Of a stretch of DNA of 64,000 nucleotides, positions 27,381-36,379 are shown piece by piece (position 1 is the first letter of the stretch; each line of letters opens with the position of its first letter). Location of the stretch: contig NZ_QEKI01000001.1 in the NCBI RefSeq assembly GCF_003096355.1, forward strand, positions 248,001 through 312,000. Direction: 5' to 3'. A program made the translations under genes and the position numbers. The notes under the pieces were generated by a model that did no database searches, was not told the origin of the DNA, and saw only the letters and a list, made by a program, of their open reading frames with translations. The DNA comes from Pontibacter virosus (GTDB taxonomy: Bacteria > Bacteroidota > Bacteroidia > Cytophagales > Hymenobacteraceae).

Positions 27381-28346
27381 ATGAAGCAGTATACCTCTGA
27401 CAAAGAAGCAGCCGACGCGCTGTACCGCTCTTACCAGGACCTCACTTCCGAAATCTCAAAAGTGATTGTGGGGCAGGAAGAAGTCGTGCGACTGGTGCTC
27501 ACAGCCGTTTTTTGTCAAGGGCACTGCCTCCTGGTAGGTGTTCCGGGACTTGCCAAAACCCTCCTCATCCAGACCATCGCCTCATCGCTCGACATGTCTT
27601 TTAGCCGGGTGCAGTTTACCCCGGACCTGATGCCGAGCGATATTGTGGGAGCCGAGACACTGGACAAGGACCGTAATTTCAACTTCGTGACGGGCCCTAT
27701 CTTCGCCAACATTATTCTGGCCGATGAGATCAACCGCACACCACCGAAAACACAGGCAGCACTGCTGGAGGCTATGCAGGAGTATGCGGTAACTGTTGCC
27801 GGCAAGCGCTACGAACTGCCACGACCTTTCTTTGTGCTCGCCACCCAAAACCCGATTGAACAGGAAGGCACCTATCCCCTGCCCGAAGCACAGCTCGACC
27901 GCTTTATGTTCAACATCACGCTGGGCTATCCAAGCTACGAGTCGGAACTGCAGATCGTTAAGAACACAACGGGCGCCGCCCGTGTAGCGCTCGACAAGAT
28001 CCTGCACGCAGATGACATCCTGGCTTTCCAGCAACTGGTGCGCCGCGTACCCGTGGTAGATAATGTGGTGGAGTATGCCGTAAAGCTGGTGCACAAAACC
28101 CGCCCCAATACAGCGATGGGTTCTGAGCGGGCCAGCCAATACCTGGAGTGGGGTGCCGGGCCGCGTGCTTCGCAGCACCTGATCATCGGGGCGAAATGCA
28201 ACGCCTTACTCAATGGCAAGTATTCTCCTGATATAGAAGACGTACAAGCCGTCGCACTGCCCATCCTCCGTCACCGCATTGTGCGCAACTTCAAAGCCGA
28301 GGCCGAGGGTATAACGGTAGAGCAACTGATCGGGGAATTACTATAA
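27381..28346 (+). CDS. MoxR-family AAA+ ATPase
   Basis: The 321-residue protein has Walker A GVPGLAKT (53-60), Walker B and the family motif ILADEINRTPPKTQAALLEAMQE (about 113-135), sensor 1 LATQNPIEQEGTYPLPEAQLDRFMF and the C-terminal lid. MoxR ATPases act as chaperones that insert cofactors or mature complexes, usually with von Willebrand-factor-A proteins (BatA/B). Here the partner genes are absent; batD lies 22 kb away. It starts nine bases after surA, so it is probably expressed with the folding factors. Confidence 0.95.
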   Translation: MKQYTSDKEAADALYRSYQDLTSEISKVIVGQEEVVRLVLTAVFCQGHCLLVGVPGLAKTLLIQTIASSLDMSFSRVQFTPDLMPSDIVGAETLDKDRNFNFVTGPIFANIILADEINRTPPKTQAALLEAMQEYAVTVAGKRYELPRPFFVLATQNPIEQEGTYPLPEAQLDRFMFNITLGYPSYESELQIVKNTTGAARVALDKILHADDILAFQQLVRRVPVVDNVVEYAVKLVHKTRPNTAMGSERASQYLEWGAGPRASQHLIIGAKCNALLNGKYSPDIEDVQAVALPILRHRIVRNFKAEAEGITVEQLIGELL

Positions 28347-28571
28347 ATTGCTAAATTGTTGATGGTTAAATTGTTTAGAGCTGATAAGGTATAGCTTCAG
28401 TTAGCTGAATACAGTTGAAGTTTAAACAGAGACCTGCCTTATTCAATTTTTCGGATACACAGAGTTTCAACAATTTAGCAATTGAATAATTTAACCATCC
28501 AACAGTCAACAATTTAACAATGCAGCCATTTAGCAATTTAACCTCCAAACAATTTAGCAATCTAAGCTTAT
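28347..28571. repeat. AT-rich intergenic repeat with imperfect inverted arms
   Basis: The left arm (about 28347-28380) repeats units of the type AATTGCTAAATTGTTGATGG. The right arm (about 28467-28571) carries the complement types CAACAATTTAGCAATT, AATTTAACCATCCAAC and CAATTTAACAATG. Together they can form a long imperfect hairpin. The same units recur at 36093-36300. Confidence 0.75.
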
Positions 28572-28576
28572 TGGTG

Positions 28577-28584
28577 TAATTTTG
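28577..28584 (+). promoter_or_regulatory. -7 box for the 143-residue hypothetical gene
   Basis: TAATTTTG is an exact TAnnTTTG match, 40 bases before the ATG at 28624. It begins directly after the repeat element. Confidence 0.55.
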
Positions 28585-28623
28585 CGGCTGTATTGATTTT
28601 TTTGACACATTACCCTGAAACAT

Positions 28624-29055
28624 ATGGAAGCGGCAGCGCTATACGTTCGCTTTAAAGACAACCTGGCCACGATCATCGGAGCCCTGAACAGCAAACTGGA
28701 GGTTCGCTCCATGCCTTACAATGTATCTATTCCACTGGAGGTAGACCTGCTGGCAGATATTCTGCGTCTGCATGGCCTGGAGTTCAAATCTGAAACAGCC
28801 GGGGCAGCCCGTCTGGAGGATTTCACCCGCTGGTTTGAACAGAACGAAAATGCGGTGATGGACACTTTACAGCGTGTCATGGAAGACAAGAGAGCATACA
28901 TGAAAACGGCAGGTGGTGTCATCTTGCAGAAAGAAATGCTGATCCGTCGATTGGAGTATTTCAACGAAACGGCCCATACCCTGCAGGTAATGATGCGCCA
29001 ACAGCAGCTCAACAGCCCAAAACACTTCAGATATCCTTTCCTCCTGAATCAATAG
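28624..29055 (+). CDS. Hypothetical protein, 143 residues
   Basis: I do not recognise this family. The product has no signal peptide or membrane span and is probably all-helical in its second half, with a likely coiled segment (NAVMDTLQRVMEDKRAYMKTAGGVILQKEMLIRRLEYFNE). A -7 box 40 bases upstream and a strong terminator right after the stop show that it is its own transcription unit. Codon use is like that of neighbouring housekeeping genes, so it is probably a resident gene. Confidence 0.72.
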   Translation: MEAAALYVRFKDNLATIIGALNSKLEVRSMPYNVSIPLEVDLLADILRLHGLEFKSETAGAARLEDFTRWFEQNENAVMDTLQRVMEDKRAYMKTAGGVILQKEMLIRRLEYFNETAHTLQVMMRQQQLNSPKHFRYPFLLNQ

Positions 29056-29076
29056 CCAACGGCTATACCTGATAAA

Positions 29077-29117
29077 AACAAAGCGCCCGCAGTCTTATAC
29101 CTGCGGGCGCTTTGTTT
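29077..29117. terminator. Bidirectional terminator
   Basis: AACAAAGCGCCCGCAG (29077-29092) pairs with CTGCGGGCGCTTTGTT (29101-29116) over an 8-base loop. It serves the convergent hypothetical and SDR genes. Confidence 0.93.
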
Positions 29118-29134
29118 ATTATACCCGAGAGAGC

Positions 29135-30001
29135 TTACTTATTCCGGATGGAGGTATGGCCCTCCTTTGAATGCTCCAGGTCCAATTCACCTTGGGGCTC
29201 TTTCTTCATACTGGAGTCGGCCTCCTCACCTACCGGGCCTTTTGCCACCGTGATGCCGCCATCTACCATATAGAGCGCACCTGTCACATATGAGGCTTCG
29301 TCTGAGGCCAGGAAGCAGTAAACGTTCGCCACCTCTTCCGGGCTTCCTCTACGTCCCATAGGTGTGGCAGCCTTCATGGTCTTCACCATTTTGCCATCCA
29401 TCGGACCGGTGCTTGCATGCGTCCAGGCGGTGTCAATTGGTCCCGGGCCTACAATGTTCACCCGCACCCCGAACTGCGCCTGCTCCACGGCTAGTCCTTT
29501 CATGAAGGCATGTATAAAACCTTTCGTACCGCCATAAGGTGTGTTTTGCGCTATACCGATCACACCAGCCTCTGATCCGGCGGACACGATGTTTCCCTTG
29601 GTTTTGTGCAGCTCAGGCAGCGCGGCCTTGCTCATGGCAAAGGCCGTTTTGATGTTGTTCTTGATCATGTAGTCCAGGGCTTCTTCGGAGTAGTCCTGCA
29701 ATAGGTTTACCTCCGGAAATACGCCCGCATTGTTGACCAGAATGTCGAGCTGACCATATTGCTTTACGGCTAATTCCACACATGCCTTTGCATTGGCTTC
29801 TGTCGAAAGATCGCCGCTATAGGCAATCGCTTCTCCTCCCTGCTTTTGGATTTCCTTTACTACATCTTCCACGGGGTCTTCCGGGAAGCCGGCAACCACT
29901 ACGCGTGCTCCTTCCTGCGCAAATTTCTTGCAGATGGCCTCTCCTATACCTGTTGCGCCGCCTGTCACGACGGCGACTTTGCCTTCCAGTCTGTTTTTCA
30001 T
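29135..30001 (-). CDS. Short-chain dehydrogenase/reductase (SDR family)
   Basis: The 288-residue protein is a classical SDR: cofactor loop TGGATGIG (14-21), LVNNAG (about 88-93), catalytic Ser near VSAGSEAG, Tyr-x3-Lys in TPYGGTKGF and the C-terminal VTGALYMVDGG. The 30-residue acidic C-terminal tail (EEADSSMKKEPQGELDLEHSKEGHTSIRNK) is extra. It resembles glucose 1-dehydrogenase or general-stress SDRs (YhdF/YghA type), but the substrate cannot be told. It stands alone. Confidence 0.88.
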   Translation of the reverse strand: MKNRLEGKVAVVTGGATGIGEAICKKFAQEGARVVVAGFPEDPVEDVVKEIQKQGGEAIAYSGDLSTEANAKACVELAVKQYGQLDILVNNAGVFPEVNLLQDYSEEALDYMIKNNIKTAFAMSKAALPELHKTKGNIVSAGSEAGVIGIAQNTPYGGTKGFIHAFMKGLAVEQAQFGVRVNIVGPGPIDTAWTHASTGPMDGKMVKTMKAATPMGRRGSPEEVANVYCFLASDEASYVTGALYMVDGGITVAKGPVGEEADSSMKKEPQGELDLEHSKEGHTSIRNK

Positions 30002-30181
30002 AGATCAATGGTTAAAATTTTTAGCACTCATACTGTACTAACATTTAACGTCCGAAACTCCTGGTCGGTTAGTGCCTGGCAGAGCCCTGAAGATTATACT
30101 TACATTTTCAGCTGAATAGCGTATGACAGACAAAGCAGGAAAGCGACGATCCATCTGTTCCATTAAAACGACATTATACCT

Positions 30182-30811
30182 ATGAGTTTTTTATACAATA
30201 CCCTGCCCGATGCTTTTGATGAACAACTGAAGACAGACCACCTGGTGCTTAGGCCCTATGCAGAGGGAGACGAACAGGAGTTCATGCGCGTTATCCAGGA
30301 GGACACATCTGCCTTGAGTCCCGCCTTTACAGGAAGAGTGGCCCGTGTACGTGCCCTGGAAGACGCCCGCATACAGCTGGCTCAATTGCGCAGTGACTGG
30401 GATAACCGAAAGCAGTTCGATTTTGGCGTATGGCTGCGCGAAAGCAACACCTACATTGGCGACATCACACTCAAGAACATAGACCGGTCCGTGCCAAAAG
30501 CGGAGGCGGCTTTGTACTTCACCAGTTGGTCCGATGTGCCGGACCTGGCGCAGGAGGCCTTTAGAGCAGTGCTGCACTTTGCATTTGAGGACGTGAAACT
30601 CAACAAGGTATACATGCGCTGCACGCAGTATAATAATGCGTGTGCCCAGCTAGCCGAGAACTGCGGCTTTGTGAAAGAAGGGGTGCTGCGAAGTGATTTC
30701 CGGGGCGTCGACTCAGAAGAGCTGCTGGACCTAAGTTATTACGGCATGACGCGCGACGATTATGAACAGGCCACTCAGCTCAAAGAGCGCGACTCCCAGG
30801 CAGCGGTATAA
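30182..30811 (+). CDS. GNAT-family N-acetyltransferase (RimJ/RimL-like)
   Basis: The 209-residue protein matches the Acetyltransf_3 type: LVLRPYAEGDEQEFMRVI at the start, FGVWLRESNTYIGDITL, EAALYFTSW, and LNKVYMRCTQYNNACAQLAENCGFVKEGVLR at about 140-171 for acetyl-CoA and acceptor binding. RimJ/L-type enzymes acetylate protein N-termini or antibiotics; the target is unknown. The gene stands alone, with an imperfect -7 box (TACATTTT) about 76 bases upstream. It converges on the barrel protein gene with six bases between stops. Confidence 0.88.
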   Translation: MSFLYNTLPDAFDEQLKTDHLVLRPYAEGDEQEFMRVIQEDTSALSPAFTGRVARVRALEDARIQLAQLRSDWDNRKQFDFGVWLRESNTYIGDITLKNIDRSVPKAEAALYFTSWSDVPDLAQEAFRAVLHFAFEDVKLNKVYMRCTQYNNACAQLAENCGFVKEGVLRSDFRGVDSEELLDLSYYGMTRDDYEQATQLKERDSQAAV

Positions 30812-30817
30812 GCAGTT

Positions 30818-31966
30818 TTACTTGCGCGGCTTTGCGACAAAAAAGTCTGTATCGAATGTCAGGTAGAGCGCGTTCGAAAACTCCAGCTTCGGATCATCCA
30901 GATCGATCACGGGCTCCAGGCGCAGCGTCAGGTATAGGTCGTCGAGTATCTCAATATCCTTCATCAGGCGAAGAATCAGCAGGTGTCGGTCTTCCTGCAC
31001 GTAATCCGGGTTTTTGTAGGTTGTGGAAGCCGACTGAAATAGTTTGCCGCCCAGTTCTGTGATGTACCCGTCACCACGCCAATAGCTGAGCATCACATCC
31101 TGGTACTTGGTGTCTATACCCGCATTCAGGTATACGGCACCACCTTTTGTGAAAGGCAGTTGAAACGTATTAGAGAAGTCATTGAATCCCAGCAGATAGT
31201 TTTTTGTGTATACCCGGTGGAGTATACGATTTGGCAGCTGTCGCTCTAATTCAAAGCCTACGGCGGCATTAAACACGGTAAGCAAGGGCAAAGGCGAACT
31301 ATCGATCTGCCCTCCTTTGTGCTGCGCCGTGAACTGCACAGGTATAGCCAGGCGCAAGGTATCACCCTCCACCTTGCCGGGTTTGTTAAGCATGCGTATG
31401 GCGGAACTGATGCCACCGGCCACTTCCTCCCGCACCGGGTCAGCCGGGTAGATCATTTTGCTCCAGTCAATCCAGGCATCCAGTTTAACACGGTGGGTAT
31501 TGAGCAAAAACTGCAGGCCATTTTCGAGTCGGTCGTTGATCACCCGCTCAAAATCGTACAGCGGCTCTACATAGCCATGGCTGAGATTACCTTCCAAAGT
31601 ACCGAACACAAAAGCCCAGTTTTCCTGTTGCCACTTCACGGTAAAGGTCGGTTGGAAGTCCTGGTAACCTGCGCTGCCAAAGTCCTTCCAGAGGAACGCA
31701 CCCGCATCGATTCGCACGGAGGCAGACGGATAATAACTCACGCGTGGTAGCAGATGGTAGCCAAACAAGGTATAGCCATCGGCTATCTTGTTGAAGTACT
31801 CGTTGTTTTTAGAGAAGCCAAAGGCATGCAGGCCAATTCTAATCTGGTTAGCATTTTCAGGTTTGACAGGTATAGCCAGCTTCAGTGCGTCGTTGTTTAG
31901 CTGGCCATAGGCTAAATGGCTGTACAGCACGGCAAACACACAAAATAAAAGCCTGAAATATCTCAT
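30818..31966 (-). CDS. Putative outer-membrane beta-barrel protein
   Basis: The 382-residue product has a signal peptide (MRYFRLLFCVFAVLYSHLAYGQ) and then alternating hydrophobic strands with aromatic girdles (RVSYYPSASVRIDAGAFLWKDFG, WAFVFGTLEGNLSHGY, ALYLTFDTDFFVAKPRK), a pattern of outer-membrane barrels. I do not recognise a named family. The ATG at 31966 gives the signal peptide; the frame is open upstream to 32047. It is divergent from recA, with 160 bases between starts. Confidence 0.72.
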   Translation of the reverse strand: MRYFRLLFCVFAVLYSHLAYGQLNNDALKLAIPVKPENANQIRIGLHAFGFSKNNEYFNKIADGYTLFGYHLLPRVSYYPSASVRIDAGAFLWKDFGSAGYQDFQPTFTVKWQQENWAFVFGTLEGNLSHGYVEPLYDFERVINDRLENGLQFLLNTHRVKLDAWIDWSKMIYPADPVREEVAGGISSAIRMLNKPGKVEGDTLRLAIPVQFTAQHKGGQIDSSPLPLLTVFNAAVGFELERQLPNRILHRVYTKNYLLGFNDFSNTFQLPFTKGGAVYLNAGIDTKYQDVMLSYWRGDGYITELGGKLFQSASTTYKNPDYVQEDRHLLILRLMKDIEILDDLYLTLRLEPVIDLDDPKLEFSNALYLTFDTDFFVAKPRK

Positions 31967-32126
31967 AAAAAAGCACGTAAGATGGCACAAAACCCTGTCC
32001 GTATATGTTGTAACAAGACGGCCATAATCAACTAAAATATTTAGCAAAATACCTGCTACTTTTTTTGCAAATTGATTTTGAACGTCGTAATTTCACATCA
32101 ATATAAAGCTATTTAATTAAACACAC

Positions 32127-33170
32127 ATGAGCGTAAGCAACGAAAAACTAAAAGCCCTGCAGCTGACGATAGACAAGCTTGACAAGACTTACGGTAAAGG
32201 TACTGTAATGAAGTTGAGCGATAACAAAGTGGAAGACATTCCGGCTATCTCTACCGGCTCGCTTGGACTTGACATTGCTTTAGGAATTGGCGGCTTACCG
32301 CGCGGCCGTGTCATTGAGATCTACGGCCCTGAATCGTCTGGTAAAACCACGCTTACCATGCATGCTATCGCAGAGGCGCAGCGTGCCGGTGGCCTGGCCG
32401 CCTTTATTGACGCAGAGCACGCATTTGACAAGGCATACGCCGAAAAACTTGGAATAGACACTGAAAACCTTTTGATCTCACAGCCTGACAACGGTGAGCA
32501 GGCCCTGGAGATCGCTGATCACCTGATCCGTTCAGGCGCGATCGATATTATTGTAATTGACTCTGTGGCCGCCCTCGTACCGAAAGGTGAACTGGAAGGC
32601 GACATGGGTGACAGCAAAATGGGTCTTCAGGCTCGTTTGATGTCGCAGGCATTGCGTAAACTGACCGGCACGATCAACAAAACCGGCTGCTGCTGTATCT
32701 TCATCAACCAGCTTCGTGAGAAGATCGGTGTGATGTTCGGTAACCCGGAAACAACTACAGGTGGTAACGCGCTGAAGTTCTACGCCTCTGTGCGTCTGGA
32801 CATCCGTCGTATTGGCCAGATCAAGGAGTCTGCCGACAACATCACAGGTAACCGTACCCGTGTGAAGGTGGTGAAAAACAAAGTGGCGCCTCCGTTCAAA
32901 GTGGTAGAGTTCGACATCATGTATGGTGAGGGCATCTCCAAAGTAGGCGAAATCCTGGACCTTGGCGTTGAGCTGGGTGTGGTGCAGAAGTCTGGCTCTT
33001 GGTTCTCTTACAACGGCGACAAGCTGGGTCAGGGCCGCGACGGTGTGAAGCAGATTCTGCTTGACAACCCGGAGCTGCAGGAGGAGATCGAAGCTAAGAT
33101 CAGAGCGATCGTGAAAGGTGAGCCTGAAAAAGTGGCCGCTGCATTGGAAGACCTAAGCGGTGCGGAATGA
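32127..33170 (+). CDS. recA: Recombinase RecA
   Basis: RecA forms the ATP-dependent strand-exchange filament for recombination and repair. The 347-residue protein has Walker [10 protein letters not shown] (67-75), the block [41 protein letters not shown] (L1 loop region) and [32 protein letters not shown] (L2). Length is normal. It stands alone, with a weak -7 box (TAATTTCA) about 35 bases before the start and no LexA-type operator that I can recognise. It is free of the AGGTATAG motif, unlike its neighbours. Confidence 0.99.
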   Translation: MSVSNEKLKALQLTIDKLDKTYGKGTVMKLSDNKVEDIPAISTGSLGLDIALGIGGLPRGRVIEIYGPESSGKTTLTMHAIAEAQRAGGLAAFIDAEHAFDKAYAEKLGIDTENLLISQPDNGEQALEIADHLIRSGAIDIIVIDSVAALVPKGELEGDMGDSKMGLQARLMSQALRKLTGTINKTGCCCIFINQLREKIGVMFGNPETTTGGNALKFYASVRLDIRRIGQIKESADNITGNRTRVKVVKNKVAPPFKVVEFDIMYGEGISKVGEILDLGVELGVVQKSGSWFSYNGDKLGQGRDGVKQILLDNPELQEEIEAKIRAIVKGEPEKVAAALEDLSGAE

Positions 33171-33196
33171 ACATTGTTCCCATCTAACAAGTAATC

Positions 33197-33228
33197 AAAA
33201 AGGTGCTATGCTACATAGCACCTTTTTG
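33197..33228 (+). terminator. Terminator of recA
   Basis: AAAAAGGTGCTATG (33197-33210) pairs with CATAGCACCTTTTT (33214-33227) over a 3-base loop. Confidence 0.92.
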
Positions 33229-33345
33229 CATTTTAAGTTGTTGGTAGTGTGAAGACAACCTATTATCTTTAGAGTAAAGACCCGCAGTTGGTATAATAGT
33301 TGATATTGGAGATGCTATAAAAACACTGTAAGTCTGAAACTGCAT

Positions 33346-34158
33346 ATGAAGAAGATTTTTCCAGCGATAATATTGGCCATTTTGGTGCTCTCTGGCTTTG
33401 CGGCAAAAGAAAGCCTGCGCACCATACCTAACGAAAGCTTTAGTGCAGGCGAACTGCTCAAGTATAAAGTGCATTATGGCCCTATAACAGCAGCAGAAGC
33501 CGTGATTGACATCGCTCCCAACCTGCACCGCATCAACGACAGGCCAACTTATAAAGCCACCGTGTATGGCAAGACCAGCAATTCGTTCGATCTCTTCATC
33601 AAGATTCGCGATACCTGGCAGTCATACATTGACACAGCTGCTATACTGCCGCAGCGCTCTTTCCGCAACATTGAGGAGGGTAGCTACCGCAAGCGCGAAA
33701 CCGTGGACTTTAACCACTTCACGAATACCGCCCAGGTGGAGATGAAGAAAAAGAACAGGGATAAGAAGAAAAGCACCCATAAGATACCTTCCGGCGCTCA
33801 GGATATTGTGAGCGGGTTTTATTATCTGCGCACCCTCGATTACGATCGCTATAAGCCGGGCGACAAGTTTACGATCAAGGGATTTTTCGACGAGGAGGCA
33901 TTCGACATGGTGGTCACCTACCAGGGCCGCGAAACGGTCAGCACCAAAGCCGGCTCATTTAGAGCAATTAAGCTGGTACCACGTATGCCGAAAAACAAGC
34001 TGTTTAATGGTGAGGATGCCATTACCGTATACCTGTCTGATGACAAAAACAAGATACCGGTACTGATCTCAGCTAATATGTTTGTGGGGTCTGTGAAAGT
34101 TGACTTGTACGAACACAGGAATCTGAAACATAAACCTGCCCTTGTGGCACAGAAATAA
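33346..34158 (+). CDS. DUF3108-family secreted protein
   Basis: The 270-residue product starts with a signal peptide (MKKIFPAIILAILVLSGFA). The mature part is beta-rich and matches DUF3108: FSAGELLKYKVHYGPITAAEAVIDI near the start, PSGAQDIVSGFYYLRTLDYDRYKPGD in the middle, and the C-terminal GEDAITVYLSDDKNKIPVLISANMFVGSVKVDLYE. Periplasmic or outer-membrane-associated; no function has been established that I know. It stands alone between recA and the two-component genes, with an imperfect -7 box (TATCTTTA) about 75 bases upstream. Confidence 0.85.
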   Translation: MKKIFPAIILAILVLSGFAAKESLRTIPNESFSAGELLKYKVHYGPITAAEAVIDIAPNLHRINDRPTYKATVYGKTSNSFDLFIKIRDTWQSYIDTAAILPQRSFRNIEEGSYRKRETVDFNHFTNTAQVEMKKKNRDKKKSTHKIPSGAQDIVSGFYYLRTLDYDRYKPGDKFTIKGFFDEEAFDMVVTYQGRETVSTKAGSFRAIKLVPRMPKNKLFNGEDAITVYLSDDKNKIPVLISANMFVGSVKVDLYEHRNLKHKPALVAQK

Positions 34159-34194
34159 AAGAAAAGCCAGCCCACACCGCTGGTTTTTTCTTTT
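34157..34194 (+). terminator. Terminator of the DUF3108 gene
   Basis: A short CCAGC/GCTGG stem extended by A/T pairs (AAAAGAAAAG with TTTTTTCTTTT). Confidence 0.75.
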
Positions 34195-34262
34195 GCTGAA
34201 AAGCCAATGTTAAGAAACTATTATGATTTGACTACCTACTCCTTCCATACCTTGCGAAGTGG

Positions 34263-34270
34263 TATATTTG
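34263..34270 (+). promoter_or_regulatory. -7 box of the two-component operon
   Basis: TATATTTG is an exact TAnnTTTG match, 85 bases before the regulator start. A 15-codon open frame (34278-34325) begins at the predicted transcription start. Confidence 0.5.
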
Positions 34271-34355
34271 TATTGAAATGGATGCCATGAAAAGGCTCCT
34301 GACAATACCTATACCTGCCTGTTAACTGCCGGTAGGAAAACCTAATCATAGACAC

Positions 34356-35051
34356 GTGCAGACACCAAATCAAGCCCATTACAAAATACTGGTAGTTGAC
34401 GACGATCCGGATATCCTGGAGCTGCTACAGTATAATCTGGTACGCGAAGGCTACGATGTAGCCCAGGCCGAGAACGGCAAAAAAGCGATAGAGGTAGCGC
34501 ATACCTTTAAGCCGAATGTGATTCTGATGGACGTGATGATGCCGGTGCTGGATGGAATAGCTGCCTGCCGCCAACTGCGCGAAGAGCAGGATTTCCGTCA
34601 TACGCACATCATTTTCCTGACTGCCCGATCAGAGGAGTTCTCAGAAGTGGCCGCTTTCGACGCCGGCGCTGACGACTTCATCACAAAGCCCATTAAGCCC
34701 CGCGCTCTCCTTAGCCGTTTGGCCGCCTATGCCCGCCGTGATGCACAGCAGGAAGAACAGGAGCAGGTAACTGAAATCGGAGGACTGCGAATAGACCGCA
34801 CCAGCTTTGCCGTGTACAAGGGCGAAGAGAAAATCACGCTCCCGAAAAAAGAATTCGAACTACTGGCCTTTCTGGCAGCTACCCCCAACAAAGTGTTCAC
34901 TCGTGAAGAGCTGCTCAACAACGTATGGGGCAGCGACGTGTATGTGATCGCCCGCACGGTGGATGTGCACATCCGGAAGGTGCGTGAGAAGATAGGGGAA
35001 GACCAGATCAGGACAATCAAGGGTGTAGGCTACAAGTTTAACACCGACTAA
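34356..35051 (+). CDS. OmpR/PhoB-family response regulator
   Basis: The 231-residue regulator has a receiver domain (about 9-125) with the acidic pocket DDDPD (15-19), phospho-acceptor Asp59 in VILMDVMMPVLDG and the conserved KPIKP, followed by a Trans_reg_C winged helix (about 138-230, ending IRTIKGVGYKFNTD). The start is a GTG at 34356; no in-frame ATG precedes the receiver core. It is three bases upstream of the histidine kinase gene and forms a pair with it. It resembles PhoP/PhoB regulators of Bacteroidota, but no phosphate genes are near. Confidence 0.93.
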   Translation: MQTPNQAHYKILVVDDDPDILELLQYNLVREGYDVAQAENGKKAIEVAHTFKPNVILMDVMMPVLDGIAACRQLREEQDFRHTHIIFLTARSEEFSEVAAFDAGADDFITKPIKPRALLSRLAAYARRDAQQEEQEQVTEIGGLRIDRTSFAVYKGEEKITLPKKEFELLAFLAATPNKVFTREELLNNVWGSDVYVIARTVDVHIRKVREKIGEDQIRTIKGVGYKFNTD

Positions 35052-35054
35052 AAC

Positions 35055-36098
35055 ATGAATTTAAACTCCCGTACGCTTGCCCTCTTAGTATCCCTGGCAG
35101 TGGCCCTTGTGCTCACTGCCTTTTTGGCTTTAGCCAGCTACTTTTCCTCCAGGGGATTGATGGCAGCACTTGTACTGGTATTTATATGTTGCTTTCTGCT
35201 GATCTATTTCTCCTACGAGGCACTGGTGTTTCGCGAGATCAAAAACGTGTACTCCAGCCTCGAGAAAATAAAGAAGCAGGAGTACCGCAAAGCAGAGGGC
35301 CGCTCTATGTTCACGGCCGACCCACTCCGAAAAATAAAAGACGACATCTTCCTGATTGCCGAGCGCAAGCAGCAGGAAATCGACGAACTAAGACACCTGC
35401 AGGTAATGCGTCGCGAGTTTCTGGCCGACGTATCTCACGAGCTTAAGACCCCGATCTTCGCCGCGCAGGGCTTCATCCATACCTTGCTGGACGGCGCCAT
35501 GGACGACCCCAATGTGCGAGACAAGTTTTTACAGAAAGCGGCCAACAGCCTCGACGGCCTTGACACCCTGGTGCAGGACCTGATCAGCATCTCGCAGTTT
35601 GAGAAAGGCGTTGTAAGAATGGAGAAGCAGGACTTTGACGCTGTGCAGCTGGTGCAGGAAGTTTTTGAGCAGCTGGAGCAAAAAGCCAATAGCAGCCAGA
35701 CAAAACTGCACCTGGTGGATGTGAATCCTGGCGAGAAAGTGATGCTCCACGCCGACCCTAATCGTATCCGTCAGGTGTTCATCAACCTGGTGGACAATGC
35801 CATCAAATACGGCCATACGGGCGGCAACATCTGGGTTTCGTTCACGGAAGGCCGTAAGCGCTATACCATCACGGTGAAAGACGATGGCCCAGGTATAGCA
35901 CAAGAGCACATCAACCGCATATTCGAGCGCTTCTACCGCATCGACAAAAGCCGCTCCCGCGACAAAGGCGGCTCAGGTCTCGGCCTTGCCATCTCCAAGC
36001 ACATCGTCGAGGCCCATCGCTCCTTCATCGCCGTCAAAAGCGAACTCGACAAGGGCACCATGTTGCGTTTTAAATTGCTAAAGGCGAAGGTTAGTTGA
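35055..36098 (+). CDS. Sensor histidine kinase without periplasmic domain
   Basis: The 347-residue kinase has two N-terminal helices (about 8-30 and 36-55) separated by only a few residues (YFSSRG), so it cannot sense by an extracytoplasmic domain. A short linker leads to HisKA with DVSHELKTP (phospho-acceptor His128) and HATPase_c with VDNAIKYGH (N box), DDGPGIA (G1) and GGSGLGLAI (G2). It is the cognate kinase of the regulator three bases upstream. The signal could be membrane state or a partner protein. Confidence 0.93.
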   Translation: MNLNSRTLALLVSLAVALVLTAFLALASYFSSRGLMAALVLVFICCFLLIYFSYEALVFREIKNVYSSLEKIKKQEYRKAEGRSMFTADPLRKIKDDIFLIAERKQQEIDELRHLQVMRREFLADVSHELKTPIFAAQGFIHTLLDGAMDDPNVRDKFLQKAANSLDGLDTLVQDLISISQFEKGVVRMEKQDFDAVQLVQEVFEQLEQKANSSQTKLHLVDVNPGEKVMLHADPNRIRQVFINLVDNAIKYGHTGGNIWVSFTEGRKRYTITVKDDGPGIAQEHINRIFERFYRIDKSRSRDKGGSGLGLAISKHIVEAHRSFIAVKSELDKGTMLRFKLLKAKVS

Positions 36099-36300
36099 TG
36101 GCTGAATTGTTAAATTGTTGATGGTTGAATTGTTGTTATCCCAAAACGATTAGGGGAGTATAACTTTGGATAATGTGCTTGATTGAAAAGAAAAGCGAAG
36201 ACTATACCTTAATTACGGTCAAACAATCAACAACCAGCAATCAACAATTCACCAAACAATTTAACCATTTAACAATTCAACCATTTAGATTCCCAACAAT
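36093..36300. repeat. AT-rich intergenic repeat with imperfect inverted arms (second copy)
   Basis: The left arm (36093-36136) holds GAATTGTTAAATTGTTGATG and GGTTGAATTGTTG. The right arm (36223-36300) holds CAATCAACAATTCACC, AACAATTTAACCATTT and AACAATTCAACCATTT. The arms are imperfect reverse complements and use the same units as the element at 28347-28571. Confidence 0.75.
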
Positions 36301-36321
36301 TAACACCCCACCAAAAATGCG

Positions 36322-36329
36322 TATCTTTG
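36322..36329 (+). promoter_or_regulatory. -7 box of the pseudouridine synthase gene
   Basis: TATCTTTG is an exact TAnnTTTG match, 51 bases before the ATG at 36380. Confidence 0.6.
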
Positions 36330-36379
36330 CGGGCTGTGTGGCTAAGGTATAGCTGCGCGCATTAACGATACAGTACAGC

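Noticed and set aside
28375..28623. Minus-strand open frame of 82 codons over the AT-rich repeat
   Set aside because: The peptide (VKLLNGCIVKLLTVGWLNYSIAKLL) is just the repeat units translated.
32040..32126. SOS (LexA) box before recA
   Set aside because: No palindrome of a known LexA type is present in the leader.
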